The translations under genes and the position numbers were made by a program. Of a stretch of DNA of 64,000 nt, positions 45,961-55,024 are shown piece after piece. The notes under the pieces are model-generated. The model was not told the DNA's origin, did not search any database, and saw only the letters and a list, made by a program, of their open reading frames with translations. Source of the DNA: Nitrospirales bacterium (GTDB lineage Bacteria > Nitrospirota > Nitrospiria > Nitrospirales > UBA8639); NCBI GenBank assembly GCA_021604005.1, contig BQIV01000002.1:186001-250000 (forward strand), written 5' to 3'. The number at the start of each line of letters is the position of its first letter. Within the stretch, counting starts at the first letter, position 1.

Positions 45961-47345
45961 CTTGATTGGCAATCCCTTGCAGTCTGAAGCAGAGCAGATA
46001 CCAGGTGAGGATTACTGGAAAAATGTAAATGCGTATACAAAGCCATCACGTTTTTGACCGTAATCCCATCACTGCCTCGATCTCGTCCCTGTGAATCGGC
46101 AAGGCTTCCGCCATACTCCAGATCACCTTTGGCTTGAAGGCATGAATAGTGAAACTCATGACCACGCACTTTTATGCCCTGCGCCCCTAGCATTCCAGAA
46201 CACGTTAAGGTCAATTCGCGATACCCAAGGACCATCTTCGTTCGACTCATAGCTGCTTCCCCAGGAATCACCCCAACCATTTCGTATGAACGCCCATGAA
46301 AATCTATAAGAGTAGAAGTCAGATACATCAAACCGCCGCATTCCGCATAGATCGACCTTCCTAGAGCGGCAAAGTCCTGAATCGCCTTTCGCATCGACAC
46401 ATTCTTTTCCAATTGCGCGGCATGGACTTCTGGATAGCCACCACCAATATAGAGCAAATCGACGGGAGGTAGTTCACGATCATGGAGCGGAGAAAATTTC
46501 ACAAGCTCTGCACCTTCCGCCTCGAGCATTTCAAGATTGTCTTGATAGTAAAAACAAAAAGCGGGATCGTAGGCCACACCCACTTTGATCGTGGGGGGCA
46601 TCTTTCGACTCGAAACATCTAGAGGTTTACTCTCTTCCGTACTCGTCAGTTCAGGCGCTGACTGCGCAAGCTGTTCGATCAAATCCAGATCGACGGTTTC
46701 TGAAATTGACTGTCCTAAACTTTCATAAAAACTCCCATTCTTTCCTTCGATTGCTGTTTGAAGACCCAAATGCCGATCGGGTATCGTGAGTCCAGGATCA
46801 GGCCGGACGTAGCCAACAACCTTCACTTTCGTTTCATTTTCAACCGCATCCTTTAAGAGTCGAAAATGGCCGTCACTTTTAATTCGATTAAAGAGGACAC
46901 CATTGATATGAAGGGCCGGATCAAACATCGCATAGCCATGCACCATGGCTGCGGCCGAACGAGCCATGGCGCTAGCATCGACGACCAAGAGGATAGGAAG
47001 CCCTAGTTGTTTGGCCTGTTCAACGGCACTGCCTCGTTCACTGACCGGAGAACTCCCGTCAAAAAGGCCCATCATGCCTTCTACAATGGAAAGATCCGCA
47101 TCGCGAGCCGCCGTGAGAAATGTTGTTCGATTAGTCTCATGGTCGAGCATCCACCCATCAAGATTTCGAGAGTCGCGGCCACTAGCCATGTGATGATGTC
47201 CCGGATCGATAAAGTCCGGACCAACCTTAAACGGTTGTACCCGACGACCCTTGGCTCGAAACGCAGACAACAGCGCCAATGTCACGGTTGTCTTGCCCAC
47301 ACCACTATGCGTACCAGCAATTAATAATCGAGGATAGGTCATCAT
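45957..47345 (-). CDS. cbiA: Cobyrinate a,c-diamide synthase
   Basis: 462 residues. ATPase P-loop GTHSGVGKTT (11-20), DPxHHH region (FIDPGHHHMA) and a class I glutaminase with C336 (YAECGGLMYL) and the YTHLHF His. Amidates the a and c side chains of cobyrinate. The CobB/CbiA split cannot be made from sequence alone. The CobN-like gene follows with overlap, so both share a transcript. Confidence 0.95.
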   Translation of the reverse strand: MMTYPRLLIAGTHSGVGKTTVTLALLSAFRAKGRRVQPFKVGPDFIDPGHHHMASGRDSRNLDGWMLDHETNRTTFLTAARDADLSIVEGMMGLFDGSSPVSERGSAVEQAKQLGLPILLVVDASAMARSAAAMVHGYAMFDPALHINGVLFNRIKSDGHFRLLKDAVENETKVKVVGYVRPDPGLTIPDRHLGLQTAIEGKNGSFYESLGQSISETVDLDLIEQLAQSAPELTSTEESKPLDVSSRKMPPTIKVGVAYDPAFCFYYQDNLEMLEAEGAELVKFSPLHDRELPPVDLLYIGGGYPEVHAAQLEKNVSMRKAIQDFAALGRSIYAECGGLMYLTSTLIDFHGRSYEMVGVIPGEAAMSRTKMVLGYRELTLTCSGMLGAQGIKVRGHEFHYSCLQAKGDLEYGGSLADSQGRDRGSDGITVKNVMALYTHLHFSSNPHLVSALLQTARDCQSR

Positions 47346-47497
47346 TTACCCACTAGACGATGAATCAATGGTTAAAGGAGTGCAATATTGGCATGGACAC
47401 CACCACTGCATATAGAACATCTTTCTTTTGCTTGAGCTATTATCGTTATTAGGCTATACTTTGTATATCCTTCTATTTCAATTATCAGGAGCCACTC

Positions 47498-47746
47498 ATG
47501 ATCACGAAAGTTCAAAAATGGGGGAATAGCCAAGGCCTTCGCGTTCCCAAACGCCTTCTTGAAGATGCGGAGGTCAAGATGGGCGATGAGGTTCAAGTCT
47601 CTGTTCATGGTCGAAAAATTGTCATCGAACCCCTGACGAAAATCCGAGGTAAATATCAGTTAAAAAAGTTAGTCTCCATGATCCCCAAGCACACGAAAGT
47701 CAAGGAAATGGAGTGGGGAGAACCAAAGGGAAAAGAAATCTGGTAA
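47498..47746 (+). CDS. mazE: MazE-type antitoxin
   Basis: 82 residues. The N-terminus (VQKWGNSQGLRVPKRLLEDA) is the MazE/AbrB swapped-hairpin fold. Divergent from cbiA, about 150 bp apart. Coupled to mazF directly (no gap). Confidence 0.9.
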   Translation: MITKVQKWGNSQGLRVPKRLLEDAEVKMGDEVQVSVHGRKIVIEPLTKIRGKYQLKKLVSMIPKHTKVKEMEWGEPKGKEIW

Positions 47747-48094
47747 ATGCCTTCATATATCCCCCACCAAGGAGATTTGGTCATTGTCAACTTTGACCCT
47801 CAATCCAGACATGAACAAAAAGGCCGGCGCCCAGCCATGGTTGTCAGTCTTCGATTATTCAATCAACACACTGGCTTGACCATGGTGTGTCCTATCACGA
47901 ACACCAATCGCCATCATCCCTTCCATATCAGACTCCCAGATCACTCATCAGTCAATGGGTTCATCATGGTAGAACAGATTAAATCCATCGATTTCACGAG
48001 CCGGAAAATTAAGTTTGTCGAAAAAGCGCCTCAGGCAATTCTCCATGAAGTCCTGGCTATCTTAGATGCATGCTTGTATGAGGACTCTGAATAA
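47747..48094 (+). CDS. mazF: MazF endoribonuclease toxin
   Basis: 115 residues. GDLVIVNFDPQSRHEQKGRRPAMVVS and the later ITNTNRHHPFHIRL/GFIMVEQIKSIDF are the MazF core. Full length, no damage seen. Cuts mRNA at short single-stranded sites in the family; specificity unknown here. Confidence 0.92.
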   Translation: MPSYIPHQGDLVIVNFDPQSRHEQKGRRPAMVVSLRLFNQHTGLTMVCPITNTNRHHPFHIRLPDHSSVNGFIMVEQIKSIDFTSRKIKFVEKAPQAILHEVLAILDACLYEDSE

Positions 48095-48166
48095 GCTCCA
48101 CGTCACCATCGTTATGCTAATTCTGCCCCACGTATCTGCGATCAATCATCCAGTACAGGTCATCAT

Positions 48167-50179
48167 TTACTCGTCTGTTGAAGATTCAGAGAAAACAGGA
48201 AGTTCAAAATTTACACGCACACCAGCCCAAACTGAACGGCCAGGAGTTCCAAAGAATAACACCTCTTCATATTTTCGATCCGCAAGATTTTCAACTCGTG
48301 CATAAACCTGAAGACTCTTCGTGACATCATAGGTTCCGGCAACATTAAAGAGATAGAAGTCTGGAAGCGGCCGTTGATTCCCCGTTGTACTAAACCGCGA
48401 CCCGACATACCGAAAGATTCCGGTCAGGCTAAAAGAATCAATGGGTTGATAGGTAAGAGACGCGCTCCCTTGATGAACAGGCCACCGCGCTAAGCGTGTA
48501 CCAGTCAGCAAGTCTCTTGTGGACGTATACGTATACTGTCCATCCACACTCATGCGCTTCATACCTGGCAAGTCTTCCGCCACAACCACATTCAAACTCG
48601 TCTCCACGCCTTTGACTCGTGCGCTGCCAATATTCTGTGCACAAAAGCCAAAAATCGTAAAGGGAGCGCAACCAACAGGATCAAACGCCGTAACAATCAA
48701 TTGCCGATACCGGCTCCAAAAATATCCCACACTCATCTTGAGACGTTGTTGAAAGAGCGTCTGATCAATCGCCACATCCCAGTGTTGACTGGTCTCCGGA
48801 ACTAATGTTGGGTTTCCGAAATTCGGAAAAAAGAGTTCGTTGATATCCGGTGTCCGAAATCCGGTCGCATAACTTGCTCGTACTTTTGTACCTGTTTCTT
48901 TCAGAAGATATCCGCCGGTTACTCGATACGTAGTCTTATCCCCCGCCGTGTTATGCGCATCTTGGCGGACTCCGGCCGTGGCAAAGAATCGATCAAACAG
49001 ATTCAGTTGAGCCTGTGCGAACCCCGCATGACTTGAAATAACTTTTTCAGCAAAACTGCCTTTGTTTTTTCCAAGTTGTTCTCGAAATTGATACCCTACA
49101 GTCACAATGACAGGCTTACCAATGTAAACATTACTTTGCCATTCAAGCCGATTACTTTTCGTTCGAATATCTGAATTCCCAAATTCTGGGGGGACACTCA
49201 AGAGTCCTGTCGCGAGACTCAGCTGATTCGTCCCGGCTTGCGTGATGCCCGTTTCCCGAGCATGTGATACGGTAATCTTTTGGTCCCACCAATCGGTGAT
49301 TGGCTGATGATACGTCCCGCTATAGATATACTGCCGACTCGTTGACTTCGCCTTCAAGACATCAAACGGCCCACCAAAGGTACTCGGATTATCAATATCA
49401 ACGTCATTATTAATCCACCGAAACGCAAGCTCTAACCGTCCATCCCATGGCGTATTCACACCGATCAACGACGACCCTTGCCAGTTTCGCGTCGCGTCAC
49501 GCTCTCCGGCCCCTCGACGAAAATTAATCGAAGAAAACTTACTCATATCGAAACGAGACAACGCCACCGAAAAATCCACAGATCCAACCTGTCCAGCCAA
49601 ACTTCCACCTTCTCGAATCGAATTGAAGGAACCATACTCCGCGAACATTCTTGCGACAGGCGTACCTTTTCCACGCTTCGTTCGAATATCCACAACCCCA
49701 CCCATCGCATCCGAACCCCATAACATACTCTGGGCACCTCGTAGGACCGTAATTGACTCGATATTGTCCGTCGTCAATGTTCCTAAATTCGCGTCTCCTA
49801 ACGTCGCACTATTAATAATGGCGCCATCGATGAGTACCAATGTCTGCCCGGATTGTCCACCGCGAATGCGAAGAGATGCAGTCGTCCCTGGTCCACCAGT
49901 CGAAAAAATCGCTGTGCCCTGGCTAAGCCCCAATGTTTCAACAACGGTTCTATCGTTTCGGCGCTGAAAATCTTCTGCTGTAATAACTTCAACTGCACTC
50001 GTGATATGGCTGAGCGGCACAGGGGTTTTGGTGGCACTGACGATGACAGGCTCTAACTGCTGAACGTCTTCTGACGTCGCCTTCTCTTGAGCCAACAAAA
50101 TCGAGGGAACAACAACGGCGAGACTCCAAAACAGAAACACGAAAACACGAATAATCGATCGATGATAACTAAAAAACAT
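48167..50179 (-). CDS. btuB: BtuB-like TonB-dependent vitamin B12 receptor
   Basis: 670 residues from ATG 50179, chosen because GGGAGGTGGG precedes it; a GTG 21 bp earlier is possible. Signal peptide, TonB-box-like VIVSATKTP, plug (LRIRGGQSGQTLVLIDGA, VLRGAQSMLWGSDAMGG) and a 22-strand barrel ending VNFELPVF. A cobalamin riboswitch lies immediately upstream, and btuF-btuC-btuD precede it. Confidence 0.92.
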   Translation of the reverse strand: MFFSYHRSIIRVFVFLFWSLAVVVPSILLAQEKATSEDVQQLEPVIVSATKTPVPLSHITSAVEVITAEDFQRRNDRTVVETLGLSQGTAIFSTGGPGTTASLRIRGGQSGQTLVLIDGAIINSATLGDANLGTLTTDNIESITVLRGAQSMLWGSDAMGGVVDIRTKRGKGTPVARMFAEYGSFNSIREGGSLAGQVGSVDFSVALSRFDMSKFSSINFRRGAGERDATRNWQGSSLIGVNTPWDGRLELAFRWINNDVDIDNPSTFGGPFDVLKAKSTSRQYIYSGTYHQPITDWWDQKITVSHARETGITQAGTNQLSLATGLLSVPPEFGNSDIRTKSNRLEWQSNVYIGKPVIVTVGYQFREQLGKNKGSFAEKVISSHAGFAQAQLNLFDRFFATAGVRQDAHNTAGDKTTYRVTGGYLLKETGTKVRASYATGFRTPDINELFFPNFGNPTLVPETSQHWDVAIDQTLFQQRLKMSVGYFWSRYRQLIVTAFDPVGCAPFTIFGFCAQNIGSARVKGVETSLNVVVAEDLPGMKRMSVDGQYTYTSTRDLLTGTRLARWPVHQGSASLTYQPIDSFSLTGIFRYVGSRFSTTGNQRPLPDFYLFNVAGTYDVTKSLQVYARVENLADRKYEEVLFFGTPGRSVWAGVRVNFELPVFSESSTDE

Positions 50180-50225
50180 GAACCCACCTCCCTTTCGCAC
50201 GAAGGGTGTTATGGAAAAAATTGGA

Positions 50226-50450
50226 CAGTTGGGTCTCCTGACTTGCGGATCGTCGCGCCTCTACGCCTTCCCATCCCATACGTGCGACGAGAAACGATAG
50301 ACGGAAGACGAGAGGAAATAAGAAACCGTAACGTCTTTCGTTTCACGTTTTCCGTTTCACGCGAAAAAACAGTGGCCTGTTTGTAGAGTTGCTTCCCGCT
50401 TACAGTGGCGGCACCGTGCTGGATTTCCACCAGCTTCCCCTTCACTGCCA
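50226..50450 (-). promoter_or_regulatory. Cobalamin riboswitch upstream of btuB, with an enlarged variable arm
   Basis: Blocks on the minus strand: GGGGAAGCTGGTGGAAATCC, GCCACTGTAAGCGGG, GCCACTG, GGGAAGG, and B12 box AGTCAGGAGACC. Between GCCACTG and GGGAAGG lies about 90 extra bases, largely TTTCACG-type repeat (about 50326-50362), against 9 bases in the riboswitch at 40677. The core looks intact. Confidence 0.93.
50326..50362 (+). repeat. TTTCACG-type repeat inside a riboswitch
   Basis: CGTAACGTCTTTCG followed by TTTCACGTTTTCCG and TTTCACGCG. Same heptad motif as at 34477-34502. Confidence 0.65.
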
Positions 50451-50586
50451 ACGCGATTGTTTAAATGCCTCTTCTCCTTTTGTTACGTAATTGATAAAGC
50501 GTCCAAAGTCTAACGTTCCAGGTGTAAAATGAAGAATAAAATTTTCTTGTTACTTTAAACTTTCAACATTAGACCTTAAACTTTTT

Positions 50587-51417
50587 CTATACTGGCAACG
50601 AAACTCTCGGCATCCCCGACTGCGGGTGCCGATCAACTAACACCGCGCATCCATAGACCTGTTCTAAAACATCAGGCCTGATCACCTCTTCAGGTGTCCC
50701 TGTGTGTACAATGTGACCATGATCCAAGAGCAGCAACCGGTCGCAATATTGACTCGCTAAATTCAGATCATGCGAAACCAGAATGACTGTGAGTCCACGT
50801 TCTTGATTCAACCGCCTGAGAATTCTGGCAATATCCAACTGATGATGCAAATCCAGAAATGCCGTAGGTTCATCTAACAGTAATACTTTAGGATCTTGAG
50901 CGAGCGCCCTCGCAATGATCGCACGTTGTCGTTCACCTCCCGAGACATCTGTAATGAGTCGATCAGCCAGATGAGCGACATCGAGATCTTGCATCGCACG
51001 TTCCGCAATCACAAGATCCTCGAAATCTTCCCAGTGCCAGCCCCCCAAACCGGTATGATGTGGGTAACGACCCATCAAGACCATTTCGCCAATGGTAAAC
51101 GGAAAAATTTGCTGCGTTTCTTGTGGAACGAATGCCACGGCTTTGGCAATGGCTGCTTGCGAGAGCCGCTGCATATCTTGCCCGTAGAACTCAAGACGTC
51201 CTTCTTGAATGGAGAATACTCCCGCCAAGAGTTTGAGCAAGGTACTTTTCCCGGATCCATTGGGTCCAAGTATCCCGAGAATTGATCCCGCATCAATCGA
51301 ACAGTTTACATCCGTTAAGACCGCCTCGGAGTTTTTCGCAAAGCGGGACCGATAACGGTAGGTCATCCCTCGCACAGACAATGCAGGGGGCGTACGGGAA
51401 TTTTCCAGTTTCATCAC
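50587..51417 (-). CDS. btuD: Vitamin B12 ABC transporter ATPase
   Basis: 276 residues. Walker A GPNGSGKST (51-59), signature DVSGGERQR, Walker B VLLLDEPTAFLD and the HDL switch are all intact. Overlaps btuC by 4 bp. Iron-siderophore ATPases look alike; the riboswitch and btuF make B12 the better call. Confidence 0.92.
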   Translation of the reverse strand: MMKLENSRTPPALSVRGMTYRYRSRFAKNSEAVLTDVNCSIDAGSILGILGPNGSGKSTLLKLLAGVFSIQEGRLEFYGQDMQRLSQAAIAKAVAFVPQETQQIFPFTIGEMVLMGRYPHHTGLGGWHWEDFEDLVIAERAMQDLDVAHLADRLITDVSGGERQRAIIARALAQDPKVLLLDEPTAFLDLHHQLDIARILRRLNQERGLTVILVSHDLNLASQYCDRLLLLDHGHIVHTGTPEEVIRPDVLEQVYGCAVLVDRHPQSGMPRVSLPV

Positions 51418-52565
51418 GTCACCACCTGAGCTCGGCGATTCATTAAGAGGTAAAGAAAAACTGGCCCCCCGACGATTGCCGTTACGACTCCGACAGGTAT
51501 CTCAGCCGGACTGAAGAGCGTTCTTGCCACCGTATCGGCCACCATCAAAAAGATGCCGCCGGTTAACCCAGCAATCGGCAATAAAAGACGATGATCCGCT
51601 CCCAATGCCAAACGAACCGCATGCGGAACGATGAGCCCCACAAACCCGATCAAACCGCTAAACGCCACAACGGCTCCCGTCACCAAGGCTGTGGCAAAGA
51701 ACACCAATTTTTTGACTCGCTCCACTTCCACGCCAAGAGATCGCGCCGCCTCTTCGCCTAACGTCAACACATTGAGCGACTGCGCCTGAGAGCCCAAGAT
51801 CAACAGCCCAATGCCAAGATACACTGCCAAAATTCCCAACGTCGGGTAATCGGGTCCAGTCAGTGATCCCATCAACCAGGCAAGCATGCCAAACACTCTA
51901 TTAGGGTCAGCGACACTAGTTAGAAACGTAATGAGCGCCATGAGCACCGCGCTCAACACCACCCCGGCCAAAAGCAGGGTATAGATGGAAAATCCGTATT
52001 GCGTTGCGGCGATCCGGTAAATAATCAATAATGAAATAATAGCTCCAAGAAACGCACACATTGGCAACGCCGATAAACTCCACATCGACACACCGACTCC
52101 AAATAAAAGTGCGATAGCAGCCCCAAGCGCAGCGCCACTGGAAATCCCGAGGACGAATGGGTCTGCCAAAGGATTACGCAACAGTGCCTGAAGCGATACG
52201 CCAACCGCAGCCAAACTGGCACCAACCAAGAACGCCAAGAGAAGACGTGGCAACCGGACTTGGAGAAGGATCACATGTGTTGGGTCCTCCCCCGAACCAC
52301 CTTGAGATACCGCCGTCATGGCCTGCACGAGAATATTGAATATGCGTGGGAGTTCGATGACTTGCGTTCCATACCGCAGACAGACCATCAAAGCCAACAT
52401 GGCGAACACAAGAAAGGCACTAACCCAGACACACCAACGATGGAGTGTGAGTGAACGAAAATTCGAGACAACCGGCTTTCTGTGAACCTCCGGACGAACA
52501 GGCGCAGCGACATCGACTGAAGACTGCGAGGACGGTAAGGGTGGAATCTCTAATGTGGGCTTCAC
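51414..52565 (-). CDS. btuC: FecCD-family permease for vitamin B12
   Basis: 383 residues, about ten transmembrane helices, with RNPLADPFVLGISSGAALGA and GLIGFVGLIVPHAVRL motifs of the family. An unusual 45-residue proline/serine-rich N-terminal extension precedes the first helix. Lies between btuF and btuD. Confidence 0.92.
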   Translation of the reverse strand: MKPTLEIPPLPSSQSSVDVAAPVRPEVHRKPVVSNFRSLTLHRWCVWVSAFLVFAMLALMVCLRYGTQVIELPRIFNILVQAMTAVSQGGSGEDPTHVILLQVRLPRLLLAFLVGASLAAVGVSLQALLRNPLADPFVLGISSGAALGAAIALLFGVGVSMWSLSALPMCAFLGAIISLLIIYRIAATQYGFSIYTLLLAGVVLSAVLMALITFLTSVADPNRVFGMLAWLMGSLTGPDYPTLGILAVYLGIGLLILGSQAQSLNVLTLGEEAARSLGVEVERVKKLVFFATALVTGAVVAFSGLIGFVGLIVPHAVRLALGADHRLLLPIAGLTGGIFLMVADTVARTLFSPAEIPVGVVTAIVGGPVFLYLLMNRRAQVVT

Positions 52566-52595
52566 AATATCATCATGAGAAAGGTTTTTACGTTT

Positions 52596-52631
52596 AAGGT
52601 CTAAAGGGCACCTCTAAAAAACTTAGACCTT
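52596..52631. repeat. Inverted repeat enclosing a solo terminal repeat
   Basis: AAGGTCTAA (52596-52604) and TTAGACCTT (52623-52631) flank GGGCACCTCTAAAAAA, one end of the MITE-like family. It lies in the btuF-btuC gap and could act as a processing hairpin. Confidence 0.6.
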
Positions 52632-52634
52632 AGA

Positions 52635-53639
52635 CTAATCATCACGTTGGTTCATAGTCTCATTCTGCAGCACTTCGGGGTGAAGGAATCGAACAAGTTG
52701 CTTGAGCCCCTCAATAATCCGAGGCCCTGGGCGATTGAGCAAATCGCTTTGCACTTGGAATAGGTAATTCTTTTTCACAGCCGTGAGCGTCTCCCAGCGT
52801 TTCCAGCGGTCTTGTTCGGCTTGCGGGATCCCTTCAAACCGGCCAACGGGAAACAGTAAAATATCGGGGTTTTGCCGCAAGACTTCTTCCATGGTCAGGC
52901 GCGGATAGGGCGTCGTCGCTGCTTCAGCCGCATTCCGTCCACCAGCTAGCTCAATCAAATGATGAATAAAACTTCCTGGTCCGACCGTGATGAGTGGTTC
53001 GGAATTTAAGATATACAACAAACTCGGACGCGCACGACCTTTCAGTTGGTCCGACAGCTGGGCAATTTGCTTTCGCAGTGAAGTCGTTTGCTCATTCGCT
53101 GCGTCGGAGCGTCCCACCATCCGTCCAAGTAATTTGATGTGCGCCATAATTTCTTCAACGGTGTGGGGCTCTAAGATAAATGTGGGAATTTTCAACTGCT
53201 CGAGTTTTCTGAGCAGATCGGCCCGCATAAACGATTTCGGGGCTAAGACGAGATCGGGTTTCAGCGCGACAATGGACTCGATATTGGGTTGCGCATACCC
53301 AACGACCGTCTTATCTTTGGCTTGAGGAGGATAATCACAAAATTCCGTCACACCCACAATTTCCTCGTTGAGACCAATCGCAAAGAGAATCTCGGTAATA
53401 CTCGGAGCCAGTGAAATAATCCGTGTGGGATGCTTGGCCAGAAATAATTTCCGCCCCATATCATCAATAAAGGTCCGGGGTGCTAAGTTCGCCATGAACG
53501 GCATCCCAGTTAATATGCCTTGTTGACGTCTTTTCATCAATGAGTCATCCGCAGCCAGAGCCGACGACACGCTCGCTCCCCACACCATGACACAACACAA
53601 CAGCCCTGCGAGAATATGCCGAATTTCATAGCGAATCAC
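52635..53639 (-). CDS. btuF: Vitamin B12 periplasmic binding protein
   Basis: 334 residues from GTG 53639, which lies just beyond the riboswitch terminator; no ideal ribosome site is visible, so the start is uncertain. Signal peptide (LAGLLCCVMVWGASVSSALA), then the class III binding-protein fold with RIISLAPSITEILFAIG, YPPQAKD and LLFPVG segments. Delivers corrinoids to BtuCD. First gene of btuFCD. Confidence 0.85.
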   Translation of the reverse strand: MIRYEIRHILAGLLCCVMVWGASVSSALAADDSLMKRRQQGILTGMPFMANLAPRTFIDDMGRKLFLAKHPTRIISLAPSITEILFAIGLNEEIVGVTEFCDYPPQAKDKTVVGYAQPNIESIVALKPDLVLAPKSFMRADLLRKLEQLKIPTFILEPHTVEEIMAHIKLLGRMVGRSDAANEQTTSLRKQIAQLSDQLKGRARPSLLYILNSEPLITVGPGSFIHHLIELAGGRNAAEAATTPYPRLTMEEVLRQNPDILLFPVGRFEGIPQAEQDRWKRWETLTAVKKNYLFQVQSDLLNRPGPRIIEGLKQLVRFLHPEVLQNETMNQRDD

Positions 53640-53640
53640 G

Positions 53641-53679
53641 AAAATAAAAAATCCCCAAGGCCTGAAAGACCCTGAGGAT
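53641..53679 (-). terminator. Rho-independent terminator of the btuF riboswitch
   Basis: On the minus strand ATCCTCAGGG and (G)CCTTGGGGAT form a 10-pair stem (two wobbles) followed by TTTTTTATTTT. Its position between the aptamer and GTG 53639 indicates transcriptional attenuation by cobalamin. Confidence 0.75.
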
Positions 53680-53719
53680 TGCACCCGTTTCATCATCCTC
53701 ACCCATTCCCCAGCCCACG

Positions 53720-53826
53720 AGGGAAAGAAGGTCTTGAATGGAGAAGTATTCTGGCTTCTGGATTTGCATCCAGTTACAGCGGCGGGACCACGTGGGACTT
53801 TCACCCACTTCCCTTCATCCATTCTG
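53720..53826 (-). promoter_or_regulatory. Cobalamin riboswitch of btuF-btuC-btuD, compact form
   Basis: Minus strand: GGGAAGTGGGTGAAAGTCC, GTCCCGCCGCTGTAACTGG, ATGCAAATCCAG, then AAGCCAGAATACTTC as a B12-box equivalent. The peripheral arm is short, so it looks like the smaller AdoCbl class rather than the full-size form used by btuB. Confidence 0.82.
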
Positions 53827-53861
53827 CATATGTTGCCATCGACTGTAGGCGAGTCGTTCAA

Positions 53862-54236
53862 GGGTTGTCAACTTACCATCGCTTAACAACTCCAGACCCT
53901 CTTTTTCCATGGCTTCATTCATTGGACCATCATCTATCCCTTCCATTCTTGATGACATTTGAACGCCAGCGAAATTCTTGAAACGTTCTCAGTAAACACA
54001 CGATTGCAAGGGGGGAAAAATCAGGGGCAATCTCATCAAGGGCACCTCGCGTCTTCGCTTGCCCTCCGCACACATCTGATTTCACTAGTGACTTCACAGG
54101 CCGATACGTCACTTTACAAGGAAATTTTCAGACCCTTTTCTCCACATCGCGCCCTTAAGTCTCGCATGACAATAACCGATTTCATAATGGTACGGAATAA
54201 ACATCTTCCCTCTCATCATCAATCCTGAGGAGCGCT
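53862..54236. other. Gene-free divergent promoter region
   Basis: No gene. It must contain the promoter and leader of btuF on the minus strand and of the STAS gene on the plus strand; a start-adjacent GAGGAGCG lies at about 54226. No striking repeat seen. Confidence 0.5.
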
Positions 54237-54605
54237 ATGCAACTGCAAGAGAAAACAGTTGAGCAGGTTCGTATTGTGACAATTGAAGAAACCAGAATAG
54301 ACGCAGTCATCGCGGATGAATTGAAGAAGCAAGTCTTCGAACTCCTCAAAACCGCCCCCCCGCATTTACTGTTGAATATGAAAGAAGTCAGTATAATCGA
54401 CAGTAGTGCACTCGGGGTATTCGCCCTCGTGTACAAAGCTTGCAAAAAACAAGGCGAGTTTGCCCTATGCGAAGTCAGAAAGAATGTTCAGACTCTCCTA
54501 AGAATGACACGGCTCGATCAGGTCTTTCCCTGTTATCCGACGGAAGAGGAAGCGATCGCGGCACTCGCGAAGAATGTCCCCGTCGCGCAGAACACAGGAA
54601 AATAG
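54237..54605 (+). CDS. STAS-domain anti-sigma factor antagonist
   Basis: 122 residues. A single STAS domain with IDSSALG (D55-S56-S57), the phosphorylated serine region of SpoIIAA/RsbV-type antagonists. Partner kinase and phosphatase are not in the window. Confidence 0.88.
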   Translation: MQLQEKTVEQVRIVTIEETRIDAVIADELKKQVFELLKTAPPHLLLNMKEVSIIDSSALGVFALVYKACKKQGEFALCEVRKNVQTLLRMTRLDQVFPCYPTEEEAIAALAKNVPVAQNTGK

Positions 54606-54656
54606 GATTGACAATCAGATCACTGTCATCGACGAACTCTCGTGTGGTAGGTCAAC

Positions 54657-55004
54657 TTATTCCTCTGGGGGCCTGCCCTCTTGAAGGTACATGCCTTTCA
54701 CCCATCCCGTCTGCTTTTCATATCTCACCCGGCACCATCGTAACGAAACCGCCAAGTCGCGCTCCCGTTCGATGAAACGTGACCATTCCTCCATCGTGAA
54801 CTCCGGACTACAGCCCAGGTTTTCTAAATGCGCATAGCCTGCAGGAATCCGAGTCAAGACGGGAAACTGAGTCGTCGGCCCTTTTCGTAGATTGAGCACA
54901 GCCCCGTGCGACAGACCATGCACGGCCCAATAATCCGGACCGTCGGCCTCGGCAGCAGCCACAGCACACCACATCACAAGCAGACACACAGACAACAAAC
55001 ACAA
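54657..55004 (-). CDS. Exported SH3-like domain protein
   Basis: 115 residues if it starts at TTG 55004. A hydrophobic signal (LLSVCLLVMWCAVAAAEA) precedes a bacterial SH3-like domain (GAVLNLRKGPTTQFPVLTRIPAG, WCRVRYEKQTGWVKGMYL). The MITE-like element at 55025-55347 lies directly upstream and may have displaced the original start codon; the open frame runs through the element but that part is not protein-like. Likely cell-wall associated. Confidence 0.65.
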   Translation of the reverse strand: MCLLSVCLLVMWCAVAAAEADGPDYWAVHGLSHGAVLNLRKGPTTQFPVLTRIPAGYAHLENLGCSPEFTMEEWSRFIERERDLAVSLRWCRVRYEKQTGWVKGMYLQEGRPPEE

Positions 55005-55024
55005 AGTACATGAAACAGATTGAA

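Noticed and set aside
53639-53861. An N-terminal extension of btuF running through the riboswitch
   Set aside because: The extension is the translated aptamer and terminator; the GTG at 53639 gives a normal signal peptide.
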